Shown one piece after another: positions 8,530 to 18,326 of a stretch of DNA of 40,332 nucleotides. Origin of the DNA: Patescibacteria group bacterium (lineage in GTDB: Bacteria > Patescibacteriota > Patescibacteriia > Buchananbacterales > SURF-54); NCBI GenBank assembly GCA_018818885.1, contig JAHIRB010000032.1:1-40332 (forward strand). The letters are read 5' to 3'. How positions within the stretch are numbered: the stretch's first letter is position 1; each line of letters starts with the position of its first letter. The notes below the pieces were generated by a model, which made no database searches, had not been told where the DNA came from, and saw only the letters and a program-made list of their open reading frames with translations. The position numbers and the translations under genes are program-made.

Positions 8530-8565
8530 AACAAAAATTGACCGATATATATGGTCTTTTTGTTT
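8530..8565. terminator. Bidirectional terminator
   Basis: AACAAAAA-TT-GACC...GGTC-TTTTTGTTT. Confidence 0.6.
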
Positions 8566-8632
8566 ACTTAAAATACTTTTTGTGTAAAGATAACTAGGAT
8601 ATTCACGCTCATAAGATAAAAAGGAGGTAGGT

Positions 8633-9001
8633 ATGAATATCAAATGCTATTTTTTGCTGCTTTGCTTGATTTTGTGTCCAACCATAGTCAATGCTGAACA
8701 AATGAATGGAACTCTTAAAATAATTACAGATCCTGAAGCAAAGAAATCTTATGTAATTGTATTAAGAGATTTTGATGCGTGGTTCATTAAAAAAAGGGGG
8801 GTAAATGAAAAAGTAACTCTGGAAACTATATCAAAAGAAAGTAAGTTGGTACTACATAAATCAGTGAAACAAAACGTCAATAATATACCCACAATTATGG
8901 TGGAATTGTTTATGAATAAAAATGCCGATTCTAATAGCAAAATTATACAAGGAGGTACGGTAAGAATAGAAAAAACAAAATACGATAAGTATATTGAATA
9001 A
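8633..9001 (+). CDS. Small secreted hypothetical protein
   Basis: AAGGAGGTAGGT-ATG; N-terminal signal peptide MNIKCYFLLLCLILCPTIVNAEQ. Confidence 0.65.
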   Translation: MNIKCYFLLLCLILCPTIVNAEQMNGTLKIITDPEAKKSYVIVLRDFDAWFIKKRGVNEKVTLETISKESKLVLHKSVKQNVNNIPTIMVELFMNKNADSNSKIIQGGTVRIEKTKYDKYIE

Positions 9002-9042
9002 TGCGCATAGATTTAAACTCTTAATCTATGCGCAATTTTTTG
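9002..9042 (+). terminator. Rho-independent terminator
   Basis: TGCGCATAGATT/AATCTATGCGCA 12-bp stem then TTTTTTG. Confidence 0.8.
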
Positions 9043-9112
9043 TTTACAATTTTTTGTACATATGATAAGAAGAAGTTAAGCACGGTAAACACAAAACTTT
9101 AGGAGGTATCTC

Positions 9113-9559
9113 ATGAACTTTAAACAAATCATTAAACAGCTACTACCGATAACTACGCTTATATTGTTTTTATTGGCAAGCGCAACTTTTGGGCAAAAAA
9201 CGGAGGAATCTGATTTTGGATGTCTTTATAAAATTGACAAGGACGGAGCGATAACAGTCGAATTTGATTTTACAATCGAAATTATTGGTAAACTTGATGG
9301 TCAAATCAAATTTGTGAAAAAATGTGTTATTCAAAAGGGCAGCAGATTATTGCCTCTCGGACGAGATTCAAAAAATTTTGAGCACTATCAATTCCTCGAA
9401 GGCCCCAACGGTAAAGAACCGCAAAACGAATGCGAAGAGTATTTACTACAACTTAAAGAATTTCCGATACATGTAAAGTTTCTTCGCAACATATTTTGTC
9501 CGAGAAATCCGGAAAAGCCAAATAAAACCACAAAAAAAATTGCTGTAGCAAGAAGCTAG
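9113..9559 (+). CDS. Small secreted hypothetical protein
   Basis: TAGGAGGTATCTC-ATG; signal peptide. Confidence 0.65.
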   Translation: MNFKQIIKQLLPITTLILFLLASATFGQKTEESDFGCLYKIDKDGAITVEFDFTIEIIGKLDGQIKFVKKCVIQKGSRLLPLGRDSKNFEHYQFLEGPNGKEPQNECEEYLLQLKEFPIHVKFLRNIFCPRNPEKPNKTTKKIAVARS

Positions 9560-9584
9560 CGGACTGTGCTACACAGTAATAATC

Positions 9585-9618
9585 GACGCGCATCATAATA
9601 CGATGCGCGTCTTAACTT
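9585..9618 (+). terminator. Terminator hairpin
   Basis: GACGCGCATC/GATGCGCGTC then TTAACTTT. Confidence 0.6.
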
Positions 9619-9685
9619 TAAAATTAATTATCGACATTAATATTCTATGGTATAATATAATAGCAGTATTTAAATTTACATAAAT

Positions 9686-10315
9686 ATGAAATCAAATAAA
9701 GGTTTTTCAAAAAACTTAATAATTATAGGTATAGCAGTTATAATATTGATTATTGTGGTTGGCTGGGCATTTTTTTATTTAAGTAAAAATAATAGCCAAC
9801 AAAATGGAAAACTTATAGGCGGTGATAAAGATGAACACGGTTGTCTTGTTGCAGCAGGATATTCTTGGTGTGAACCTAAACAAAAATGTCTTAGATCTTT
9901 TGAAGAACCATGCGAGGTAGTCTTATCCAAATTTTTTCAAGATCTTTCAGTAAAAACAAATATTAATTTTTCTCAATCAGAAAAAGCTAATTTTGTCTGG
10001 GTTAAAATTCAAAACGATAAGAAAGCTTATGTAAATGCAGCTGGTTTTAAAGTTATTGCTAATTCATTAAATAATAATGATTTTGGTAAGATTAAAAATT
10101 TTATTAAAGGAGAAAATTTTGATGAAGACCAATTAAACACTTTTACTACTACAAGTAATAGCAGTGACAGCTATATTGAGCCTAATCACAATTTAGTTTG
10201 CAAGGTAAATAGTGTTAGAACAGATTTTGATATTGATAATCCTGATACTGTACTTTCCGACGACTCAAATTCTTTAAATAATGTTACTGTTCAATGCGCT
10301 GTTATTAATGATTAA
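9686..10315 (+). CDS. Membrane-anchored hypothetical protein
   Basis: N-terminal TM helix, short Cys-containing motif, no SD. Confidence 0.6.
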   Translation: MKSNKGFSKNLIIIGIAVIILIIVVGWAFFYLSKNNSQQNGKLIGGDKDEHGCLVAAGYSWCEPKQKCLRSFEEPCEVVLSKFFQDLSVKTNINFSQSEKANFVWVKIQNDKKAYVNAAGFKVIANSLNNNDFGKIKNFIKGENFDEDQLNTFTTTSNSSDSYIEPNHNLVCKVNSVRTDFDIDNPDTVLSDDSNSLNNVTVQCAVIND

Positions 10316-10338
10316 TAGCTAACTATCATAAATATATT

Positions 10339-10372
10339 AAACAAAAATCGACTAATAAGTCTTTTTTTGTTT
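10339..10372. terminator. Bidirectional terminator
   Basis: AAACAAAAA-TC-GACT-AATA-AGTC-TTTTTTTGTTT. Confidence 0.65.
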
Positions 10373-10382
10373 AATTTTCTAC

Positions 10383-10412
10383 TTGACAAATAAACCAAAT
10401 CTAATCTAAGAT
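10383..10412 (+). promoter_or_regulatory. Promoter upstream of trxA
   Basis: TTGACA-18-TAAGAT. Confidence 0.45.
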
Positions 10413-10494
10413 TTCTGTTGAAATGCAAGTGGACAAAAACCCAATTTAAGATTATAATAAGATAGTCCTTAATTATTATTTATCAATTATTTTT

Positions 10495-10821
10495 ATGGCA
10501 GATCTAACATTTACTGATCAAAACTTTAAGGAGGAAGTATTAGATTCAAAAATACCAGTACTAGTTGATTTTTGGGCCTCATGGTGCGGACCATGCAAAA
10601 CTCAAGGTCCAATTATCGATAAGCTTGCAACAGAGTTCGAAGGAAAAGAAATAAAGATCGGTAAAATGAATGTAGAAGAAAACAACAAAACTCCAAGCCA
10701 ATATCAAGTAATGAGTATTCCAACATTAATAATATTTAAAGAGGGAAAACCAACTGACGTAATTTCTGGTGTAACTGAAATTGATATCTTAAAAAATAAA
10801 ATTGACGCTTTGTTAAAATAA
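10495..10821 (+). CDS. trxA: Thioredoxin
   Basis: DFWASWCGPCK active site, cis-Pro SIPTLIIF. Confidence 0.95.
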   Translation: MADLTFTDQNFKEEVLDSKIPVLVDFWASWCGPCKTQGPIIDKLATEFEGKEIKIGKMNVEENNKTPSQYQVMSIPTLIIFKEGKPTDVISGVTEIDILKNKIDALLK

Positions 10822-10873
10822 TTTTTTTAAAATTTAGGCGCCTTTAGTGGCGCTTTAAATTTTTTACGAAAAA

Positions 10874-11824
10874 ATGACATCCAAAAAAACAATATACGAC
10901 GTAATAGTAATAGGTGGCGGTCCTGCCGGACTTGCTGCATCTTTATATACTTCCAGAAGAACTCTAAAAACATTATTAATTACTAAGGATGTAGGGGGAC
11001 AAACAATTTTAACTACTAAGATAGAAAATTATCCTGGCATTGATTTAATTGATGGCATTACTTTGACACAAAACTTCGTAAAGCAAGCCGAAAAGCATGG
11101 CTTAGAAAACATCGGCTACGAAGTTACCAAAGTTGAAAAGTTAAATGAGCATTTTGAAGTATCCGCTAATGGTACAAAATATAAATCCCGAGCACTAATA
11201 ATTGCTTTTGGCTTGGAACACAGACATCTTGGCGTTCCTGGTGAAATTAAATTAACTGGTAGGGGAGTTTCTTATTGTGCAACTTGTGATGCACCATTAT
11301 TTAGAGGAAAAGACGTGGCAATAGTTGGTGGAGGAAACTCAGCTTTAGATGCTGCTATACTTCTTTCCAAAATTGCTAACGATGTAACTGTTATCCATCG
11401 TGCAGATGGCTTCCGCGCTGACGAAATAACTCAAGACAAAATTCGAAATTCCAAAAATATCACAACGATGATGGAAAGCCAAGTTACAGAAGTTAAAGGT
11501 GATACCACCGTAAAAAGTATAATAGTTACTAACAACAAAACTAGGAAAGAAACCGAATTATATTTGGACGGAGTTTTTATAGAAATCGGTTACGTAGCAA
11601 AAACAGAATGGCTAAAAGGTTTAGTTGATCTTAATAAACATGGAGAAGTAATTGTTGATAAAAATTCTCAAACTTCAACTGCTGGAATTTTTGCTGCCGG
11701 CGATATAACAGATATTAATCATAAACAAATCGTAATTGCCGCCGGCCAAGGTGCAACAGCCGCTTTGGAAGCCTACAAATATTTAGCAAAAATGAAAGGC
11801 ACAGAAACACCAGACTGGAATTAG
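10874..11824 (+). CDS. trxB: Thioredoxin-disulfide reductase
   Basis: GGGPAGLAASLY, CATCDAPLF active site, GIFAAGDIT. Confidence 0.95.
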   Translation: MTSKKTIYDVIVIGGGPAGLAASLYTSRRTLKTLLITKDVGGQTILTTKIENYPGIDLIDGITLTQNFVKQAEKHGLENIGYEVTKVEKLNEHFEVSANGTKYKSRALIIAFGLEHRHLGVPGEIKLTGRGVSYCATCDAPLFRGKDVAIVGGGNSALDAAILLSKIANDVTVIHRADGFRADEITQDKIRNSKNITTMMESQVTEVKGDTTVKSIIVTNNKTRKETELYLDGVFIEIGYVAKTEWLKGLVDLNKHGEVIVDKNSQTSTAGIFAAGDITDINHKQIVIAAGQGATAALEAYKYLAKMKGTETPDWN

Positions 11825-11856
11825 TTAAGCAGACAAGCTGGTAAGCAGTAAGCACA

Positions 11857-11884
11857 CCTCCGCCAAAATTGGCGGTTTTTTGTT
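11857..11884 (+). terminator. Terminator
   Basis: CCGCC-AAAATT-GGCGG-TTTTTTG. Confidence 0.7.
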
Positions 11885-11926
11885 TTACTTACTTGACTAT
11901 ATTTAATAACTAATGCAAGGTAATAT

Positions 11927-12835
11927 ATGAAGGAGGGGAACTTGATCATTTACAAAAGAAAGAGGGTGACAAAAATGGATTTAATTCCAATACAATGTCC
12001 ATACTGTCGCATTAAAGCTTCAATGAAAAGACCCGTGATGATCCCTAGTGTTAGTCCATGTCCAAAATGCGACAAGTTTGTAATGTTTTTGCTAGATAAA
12101 TTATGGAAGGTAGACCAAAAAATCATGGAGGAGCACGATTCAGAAGAAATGCCTGTTTACTTACAATCGCGTGCGCGACAAATCGTCGCTGAAAACTCAG
12201 ACTATGAAAGTTTGGAAGAAGCGATTGTCGATACAATAACCAATGCCTACAACAGTGATGAATGGGATGAAAATCCTACTGAAGTGGTTGTACAACCATC
12301 AAAGCCAAAAATATGTCCGTGTCCATATTGTGCTCATCAAACTCCCATCATTTATATGTCGGGAGACAATATTCCATTTGGTCCATGTCCAAAATGCAAA
12401 AACTATACCGCGCACTACCTTGGCAATTTGGAAAAATTAAACCAAAAAATTATGCGAGGAGGCAATACAAAAGCAATAGAAAAATACCTCAAACACCTGC
12501 CGGAGATATTACTTAGGTGTACTATAAGGAGAAAAGAAGAAAAGGAGATACTGTCACATTACCTTGGATCAAACAAAAGATTAAGTGCTTCTGAAAAGTG
12601 GGAGCTAAATATTGCTCTAGATAAAGCCAAATCAGAAGAAGCATTTCTCGAACTTTTCAAAGTCACGGATCCAAAACAAAAAAAACTGCAAGAAGCTATC
12701 AAGAAAGGAAAGTTAAGCCCTACTATTAGAGTCAAAGGCGAAAAAATTGATGCAACTTTCATTTTTTGCATGAATGTTATGATCAAAACTATTGGTATCG
12801 ATAAATTTGTCAAAGCCATACTCGATGATGAGTAA
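11927..12835 (+). CDS. Hypothetical protein with duplicated zinc ribbon
   Basis: Two CPYC...PCPKC units; true start uncertain (AGGAGGGG favours a downstream start near 11942 or 11975). Confidence 0.65.
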   Translation: MKEGNLIIYKRKRVTKMDLIPIQCPYCRIKASMKRPVMIPSVSPCPKCDKFVMFLLDKLWKVDQKIMEEHDSEEMPVYLQSRARQIVAENSDYESLEEAIVDTITNAYNSDEWDENPTEVVVQPSKPKICPCPYCAHQTPIIYMSGDNIPFGPCPKCKNYTAHYLGNLEKLNQKIMRGGNTKAIEKYLKHLPEILLRCTIRRKEEKEILSHYLGSNKRLSASEKWELNIALDKAKSEEAFLELFKVTDPKQKKLQEAIKKGKLSPTIRVKGEKIDATFIFCMNVMIKTIGIDKFVKAILDDE

Positions 12836-12857
12836 AAATAAAGGAGGAGATAAAAAT

Positions 12858-12890
12858 AGCAGAGGTGAATTACCCCTCTGCTTTTCTTTT
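12858..12890 (+). terminator. Terminator
   Basis: AGCAGAGG...CCTCTGCT then TTTCTTTTT. Confidence 0.75.
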
Positions 12891-12991
12891 TACTTGACTT
12901 ATCGACAATTTTAGGTAAAGATATTATACAGATATGTTATTGACTAATCTCAATGGTGAAAAAGCTATGCTAGAAATAAAGGAGAGGAGAC

Positions 12992-13486
12992 ATGAAAGTC
13001 TACGAAAGTGTACACATCCATTTCTGCCCAGGATGCGATAAAGAAATTTGGTTTGATACTTCTATCAAATGCGAAGAGAATTTGAAAAAAGAAATCAAAC
13101 TGATATGCCCGCATTGTCAATACCAAATATTGCGATGCAGTCGAGCCGCACTGCCATTTGCTCTTGCTGAAAGCAAAATATGCTTTATGGATATCAAAAT
13201 GGAATGTCCGTGGTGTGACGCACTACACCAAATGAGCATACTTGCAGATTGGCAAGTGCATCCGTATGTCTGTCAAAACTGCAGACAGACAACACTCATT
13301 ATCTTCGAAGACGCGATATTGATTGATTCTCAAGTAGCATCAGAATCTAGTATTGAGACTATCAGTCAATATCTGCGCGAGGTGGAACAACTACACCCAG
13401 ATATTGCCTACTGCGCTTCAATTTCAATTTCCCAGGGCAATATCTTGCGTAACAGCACAATCCAACCACAATTGGTTGCAACGTAA
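12992..13486 (+). CDS. Hypothetical protein with zinc ribbons
   Basis: HFCPGCDKEIWF..LICPHC and CPWCDALH..VCQNC pairs; AAAGGAGAGGAGAC-ATG. Confidence 0.65.
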   Translation: MKVYESVHIHFCPGCDKEIWFDTSIKCEENLKKEIKLICPHCQYQILRCSRAALPFALAESKICFMDIKMECPWCDALHQMSILADWQVHPYVCQNCRQTTLIIFEDAILIDSQVASESSIETISQYLREVEQLHPDIAYCASISISQGNILRNSTIQPQLVAT

Positions 13487-13508
13487 CATGTTTTTGGACT
13501 TTAGCCAG

Positions 13509-13545
13509 AGGCAGAAAAGCCGAACCTTTCTGCCTCCTTTTTTTA
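13509..13545 (+). terminator. Terminator
   Basis: AGGCAGAAA...TTTCTGCCT then CCTTTTTTT. Confidence 0.75.
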
Positions 13546-13654
13546 TTAAAAAAAACCTCCATTGCTGGAAGTTTAGATACTATATAAACGCCTTCAATTA
13601 TTTTGAAGTCAAAATTCTTTGTTTTTGTGCAGACAAGATGTTTCGTCCTTGACT

Positions 13655-13831
13655 TTAATGTAAAGTCTTAAGTAAGATCTCGTTCATCTCTTCCATCAGC
13701 ATCATGTCGCGTAACACTGATCTTACTTTTGGGTCTGGTGATTGATGAGCCATCTGTCGATAGCAACGAATCAACTTTTCTTCTGCCACAATTGCACGTC
13801 TTTTGGCTTTTGTTACTTCTACGTTTTTCAT
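13655..13831 (-). CDS. Small hypothetical protein
   Basis: ATG at 13831 preceded by GGGAGGG; MKNVEVTKAKRRAIVAEEKLIRCYRQ... Confidence 0.55.
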   Translation of the reverse strand: MKNVEVTKAKRRAIVAEEKLIRCYRQMAHQSPDPKVRSVLRDMMLMEEMNEILLKTLH

Positions 13832-14001
13832 ACGCCCTCCCATTTTTGTTTGGGTATTTATTTTATGTCAAAAATGACTTGTTTGTCAATGGTCTTTTGA
13901 TTTATTAAAGATGATGAATTTTGATGTTTCACGTGCTTAATCATACTTTTCCCCAAGCTTTAAACAAGTTATAATGAACACATCAACACTATTTACACAC
14001 T

Positions 14002-14613
14002 ATGCAAACACCAAATAGAATTTACGAAAATAAGCTAAAAAGAAAAGGTTTTTTAAATATTGTAGGGATTGACGAAGCAGGAAGAGGAGCCTGGGCTGGT
14101 CCAATTGTTGCTGGGGCAATTATACTACCAAAACGTTTAACATCAAAAATTAAAATCAATGATTCAAAAAAATTAACAGCTAAACAACGCCAAACTTCTT
14201 ATGACTGGTTGATAAAAAATAGTTTAAGTTGGTCAGTGGCCTCAGTTTCGCAGGAAACCATTGATAAAATTGGAATTCAAAAATCTAACATTCTTGCTTT
14301 TAAAACAGCCGTAAAGAACTTAAAAATTATTCCAGACTATATTTTAGTTGATGCGATAAATTTTAAATACAAAAAATACCAAGTTGAGCCAATTATAAAA
14401 GGTGATCAAAAAATCGTAAGTATTGCTGCTGCCTCCATCATCGCTAAAGTCTATCGAGATAACCTACTAAAAATGTTTCACAACAAACACCCTCAATACG
14501 GTTTTGACAGACACAAAGGCTATGGCACAAAAAAGCACTATGATATGATTTGTAAAAATGGAATTTGCAAACTTCACCGAAAATCCTACCACCCAATCAA
14601 AGGCTTTATGTAA
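14002..14613 (+). CDS. rnhB: Ribonuclease HII
   Basis: GIDEAGRGAWAGPIVAGAI, ILVDAI, AAASIIAKVYRD. Confidence 0.95.
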   Translation: MQTPNRIYENKLKRKGFLNIVGIDEAGRGAWAGPIVAGAIILPKRLTSKIKINDSKKLTAKQRQTSYDWLIKNSLSWSVASVSQETIDKIGIQKSNILAFKTAVKNLKIIPDYILVDAINFKYKKYQVEPIIKGDQKIVSIAAASIIAKVYRDNLLKMFHNKHPQYGFDRHKGYGTKKHYDMICKNGICKLHRKSYHPIKGFM

Positions 14614-14728
14614 ATTTATAGATATAGTATAATAAATTCAATTAACAAAGTACAAGGTACAATTAACAAATTGCTTATAAAAATGCTAACTAATTGATAC
14701 TTGTACATTGTAAATTGTAACTAAGCAT

Positions 14729-15280
14729 ATGGTTCATTTTTCAGGTAAATCACAATTAATTGATGCAGAAAAAATTTTTCAGCATCTTGACCTAGAAGAA
14801 GGGCAAAAAATTGCTGATCTTGGCTGTGGTGGTACTGGACATTTTACTATTCCTGCTGCAAGATTAGTGGGTAAAAATGGTATGGTATATGCAGTTGACA
14901 TCCTTAGATCCTTACTCAAAGAAAACGCCAGACGAGCTAGAATGTCAGGTGTAAATAATATAAAAACTATTTGGTCGAATTTAGAAATATACGGAGCTAC
15001 AAAAATACCTGCCAATAATTTGGATGTAGCCATGCTAATAAATACCATGTTTCATTCCAAACAACACGATGCCATAATGAAGGAAGCAATGAGGTTAACC
15101 AAAAAAAACGGTCGTATCTTAGTCTGCGATTGGAAAAAAGCAGCCAGCCCAATTGGGCCACCAACTATTGACAGAGTAGCCCCACAAGAGATAAAAATAA
15201 TAGCAAAGTCTTTAGACTTAAAATTAATAGAAGAATTTTCTGCTGGAAAATATCACTACGGCTTAATCTTTATTAAGTAA
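14729..15280 (+). CDS. SAM-dependent methyltransferase
   Basis: IADLGCGGTGHFTIPAARLVGKNGMVYAVDI. Confidence 0.85.
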   Translation: MVHFSGKSQLIDAEKIFQHLDLEEGQKIADLGCGGTGHFTIPAARLVGKNGMVYAVDILRSLLKENARRARMSGVNNIKTIWSNLEIYGATKIPANNLDVAMLINTMFHSKQHDAIMKEAMRLTKKNGRILVCDWKKAASPIGPPTIDRVAPQEIKIIAKSLDLKLIEEFSAGKYHYGLIFIK

Positions 15281-15688
15281 ATGAACGAATTTTTAAGACA
15301 ACTTGTCACTCCGTCGCAATTATTTACCATGCGTCCAAACCCAATCAACCTATCTACCTTTATGATGTTGGCTGGTTTTTTTATTGTTTTTGTAGCTATT
15401 GCCGCAGGATTTTTCCTTTTAGCAAGAAGAAACAAAAAAGATTATTTACTAAATAAATCATACAACAACTTTGGCGCAAACTTTTTAACCATCGGCTTGA
15501 TAGGAATTGTCTATTCATGGTTTGCTTATATTATGGTTCACGCCTTTTCTAATCGATTAATTTTTATTTTTTTGATATTGGTATTTTTAGTGTGGTTAGG
15601 TTTTATACTTCGTTTTCATTTAGTTAAAATTCCACGCGTTAAAAAACAAAGAAAAGAAAAAAATGAATTCAAAAAATACTTACCATAG
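15281..15688 (+). CDS. Integral membrane hypothetical protein
   Basis: Three hydrophobic helices, ATG immediately after upstream stop. Confidence 0.65.
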   Translation: MNEFLRQLVTPSQLFTMRPNPINLSTFMMLAGFFIVFVAIAAGFFLLARRNKKDYLLNKSYNNFGANFLTIGLIGIVYSWFAYIMVHAFSNRLIFIFLILVFLVWLGFILRFHLVKIPRVKKQRKEKNEFKKYLP

Positions 15689-15691
15689 GAA

Positions 15692-15747
15692 AACTAATAA
15701 ATACGAATGAGTAAACAAATAAGTACGAACATTCGTTTTTATTAGTT
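15692..15747. repeat. 18-bp inverted repeat in intergenic linker
   Basis: AACTAATAAATACGAATG / CATTCGTTTTTATTAGTT, 17/18 complementary. Confidence 0.75.
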
Positions 15748-15765
15748 GATAATTCGTTTAAATTA

Positions 15766-16119
15766 GTGACTTACAAACAACAACTCGGACGGCGCGGAGA
15801 AAAAATTGCCCGCCGTTTTTTGGTTGAGCGAGGATATTTGATTATGGAAACAAATTTTCATACCCGTGATGGTGAGATCGATATTATTGCATTTAAAGAT
15901 AGTAAGATTTATTTTGTAGAAGTCAAAACAAGAACTTCTGATTTTTTTGGTGGGGGTGAAGAAGCAGTTGATGAAAGAAAAATTGAAAAATTGACATTAT
16001 GCGCTCAAAAATATATTCAAATTTATAATATTGATTACATGTGGCAGATAGATTTGATATCGATACTAATTGATGAAAAGAATGCCAAGATAAAACATAT
16101 TAAAAATATTACATTCTAA
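15766..16119 (+). CDS. YraN/UPF0102 family endonuclease-like protein
   Basis: GTG start; GRRGEKIARRFL, DGEIDIIAFKD, FVEVKTRTS. Confidence 0.9.
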   Translation: MTYKQQLGRRGEKIARRFLVERGYLIMETNFHTRDGEIDIIAFKDSKIYFVEVKTRTSDFFGGGEEAVDERKIEKLTLCAQKYIQIYNIDYMWQIDLISILIDEKNAKIKHIKNITF

Positions 16120-16180
16120 ACAAAGCCGAGGCATCTTCATCCTGAGTTTAACGAAGGACTTGCCTCGGCTGCAATAAAAA

Positions 16181-16221
16181 GCGCCTGCCCCAGGAGAACC
16201 GATGTTCCCTGAGACAGGCGC
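16181..16221 (-). terminator. Terminator of minus-strand ankyrin gene
   Basis: On minus strand GCGCCTGTCTCAGGG...CCTGGGGCAGGCGC then TTTTTATT. Confidence 0.75.
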
Positions 16222-16230
16222 GATGGTTTG

Positions 16231-17133
16231 CTACATCTGTTTGCGAGTGAAGAGCTCCTCCATTTTATCACTCCAGATGTAATCTCCGGCAATATTTCCG
16301 TTATCTTCTTGACAATTCGCATCTGCTCCGTATGTGAGCAGTATATCTGCTGCCAAGACGTTATTGGCGATGACTGCATGGATCAAAGCTGTCCTGCCGA
16401 ACGGTTGTGATCTGGCATTAATGTCAGCTCCGACCCGGATCAACATGATCATAATGTTGATGTGGCCGTGCCACGCCGCACCCATTAATGGGGTTTCCCC
16501 TTCATTGCTCGAAAGATTCACGTCGGCACCTTCAGCAATTAGATACTTAACGGCATCATCGTAGCCGTAGTAAGCTGCCGTTTTCAACGCTGTCCAACCT
16601 TGATTGTCCTTATAGTTGATGTCAGCTCCTTTTTCCAACAGAAGCTTTGCGGTGGACAAATGGTTGAGTTGGACAGAGAGGCCAAGTGCTGTTGAGCCAT
16701 AATGATTTTCGCCGATCGTCAAATCAGCATCATTTTCTGCTAATATACGGACCGATTCAGTGTGGCCACTCATAGCAGCATACATCACGGCGGTGTAACC
16801 GCTTGCGTCCTGTTTGTCAATCTCGATTCTCTCGGCTTTGACGAGCACTTCGATGACTTTGTCATTACCTCTCTGTGCTGCGAGTATTAGCGCGTTATAA
16901 CCGAAATCGCCGGTCGCGTTTGGATCCACACCTTTTTCGAGCAGGTAGGATACGTCTTTGGCCATGTCTTCGGATGCGCAGAATAAAAGATTCTTTTCGG
17001 TGACTTTGGGAACCACATGCACCCCTGCCTCCGCCGGCACTATCGACATCAAAACAACGGCCATCACGAGCAATGTCAAAGCCATCAGCATTGCTTTTTT
17101 CGGGTCGAAGTACGACAACATTATAATCCACAT
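16231..17133 (-). CDS. Secreted/anchored ankyrin-repeat protein
   Basis: Multiple xxGxTALxxAAxxGxxxxVxxLLxxGAD repeats; signal peptide; AAAGGAGAAATCAA-ATG. Confidence 0.88.
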   Translation of the reverse strand: MWIIMLSYFDPKKAMLMALTLLVMAVVLMSIVPAEAGVHVVPKVTEKNLLFCASEDMAKDVSYLLEKGVDPNATGDFGYNALILAAQRGNDKVIEVLVKAERIEIDKQDASGYTAVMYAAMSGHTESVRILAENDADLTIGENHYGSTALGLSVQLNHLSTAKLLLEKGADINYKDNQGWTALKTAAYYGYDDAVKYLIAEGADVNLSSNEGETPLMGAAWHGHINIMIMLIRVGADINARSQPFGRTALIHAVIANNVLAADILLTYGADANCQEDNGNIAGDYIWSDKMEELFTRKQM

Positions 17134-17294
17134 TTGATTTCTCCTTTTGTTTTTCACTTTCCAGTTATGTTGTTTTTGTACTAATTCTACTGCTTTTTTG
17201 ATTGTTTTACCAACCTCCTTTCAAAGTACTATCATTGATTTTCAATGAATATAAGTATAGCATAAAACGCCATTTTTGTCAAACCTAAAATTCC

Positions 17295-18162
17295 GGGTAT
17301 ACCACAGCAGTTGGAACATGAGGTAAACTAGTATATAGTAATAATTAACCTAATGTTCTATGATTGCATTATTAAACCAAATCCCTAGTGAAGCTCAAAT
17401 TAAAAAACATTTAAGAAAAGTTATCTTTGGTCAGAATATGTTTTGTGTCCACTGTCGTTCTAGGAATGTTCGTCGTTTTGAAAATAGATATCGTTGTCAA
17501 AAATGTAAAAAACCTTTCTCTCTTTTATCTGGTACTTGGTTAAAAGGTATGAAAATATCTTTACGAACATTTTGGGCATTACTGTGGTGCTGGACTCAGG
17601 CTATACCAGTTAAGCAAACCCAGAAATTATGCCATGTCCATGAAAATAGTGTCTATCATTGGTTTCGAGAGTTTAGGCTTCATTTACCCCAATTTGAACC
17701 TATTTTAGAGGGTGTTGTTCAAATGGATGAAGCTTACTTTAAAAACCTATCACTCATTATGGCTAAACAGGTTGGTTCTAACAAAATAGCTCATCAAATA
17801 ATATTTAAAAACTCAGTAGATAAAAGTGAGGCTGCTAACTTTCTTTTTCAATATATTCAACCTAAGAGTCAATTACAAACTGATGGAGCAGGCATATATC
17901 GTGGTATTGATCAGTGGTGGCAAGTTAGGCATAAAAAGGATATTCATAGTAAGTGGGAATTCGAATTAACTTCTGAAATTGAAGGCATGTTTGGTAATCT
18001 AAGGACTTTCATTAGAAGAATGTATCATCATACTACACCCCAATACTTACCTGAATATGTGAGTGAATTCTGCCTTAGATTTTGCTCACCTGAAATGTTT
18101 GAAAATCCTCTAAATTATCTAAAAAAATCACTTTAAGCTGTTCCATCTGCTATGGATTACCC
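17295..18162 (+). mobile_element. Complete IS1595-family-like insertion sequence
   Basis: 24-bp TIRs GGGTATACCACAGCAGTTGGAACA / GGGTAATCCATAGCAGATGGAACA (20/24) flanked by 8-bp TSD AAAATTCC (17287-17294 and 18163-18170). Confidence 0.92.
17360..18136 (+). CDS. IS1595-family transposase (ISXO2-like)
   Basis: N-terminal zinc ribbon CVHCRSRNVRRFENRYRCQKCKKPFSLLSGT, DDE region VQMDEAYF...LQTDGAGIY. Confidence 0.92.
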   Translation: MIALLNQIPSEAQIKKHLRKVIFGQNMFCVHCRSRNVRRFENRYRCQKCKKPFSLLSGTWLKGMKISLRTFWALLWCWTQAIPVKQTQKLCHVHENSVYHWFREFRLHLPQFEPILEGVVQMDEAYFKNLSLIMAKQVGSNKIAHQIIFKNSVDKSEAANFLFQYIQPKSQLQTDGAGIYRGIDQWWQVRHKKDIHSKWEFELTSEIEGMFGNLRTFIRRMYHHTTPQYLPEYVSEFCLRFCSPEMFENPLNYLKKSL

Positions 18163-18178
18163 AAAATTCCTACATTCT

Positions 18179-18256
18179 CGTAGGTCGAGTTTCCCCGACT
18201 GTGGCGGACAGGCATACCCGACACCTGTATTTGACGCTCAAGTATAGAAACTTGAG
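18179..18256. repeat. 78-bp perfect direct repeat, copy 1
   Basis: Identical to 19572-19649. Confidence 0.95.
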
Positions 18257-18264
18257 CTACTGAG

Positions 18265-18302
18265 ATAAAAAAACGCCTGCCCGGTTTTACCCAGACAGGC
18301 AT
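18265..18302 (-). terminator. Terminator of minus-strand ankyrin gene 2
   Basis: Minus strand TGCCTGTCTGGG...CCGGGCAGGCG then TTTTTTT. Confidence 0.7.
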
Positions 18303-18326
18303 TCGTCTTTGCGACTTCCTCCGCGC

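Noticed and set aside
13925-13940. Second parS site
   Set aside because: Only 12/16 with one degenerate half-site; noted with the stronger site but not called.
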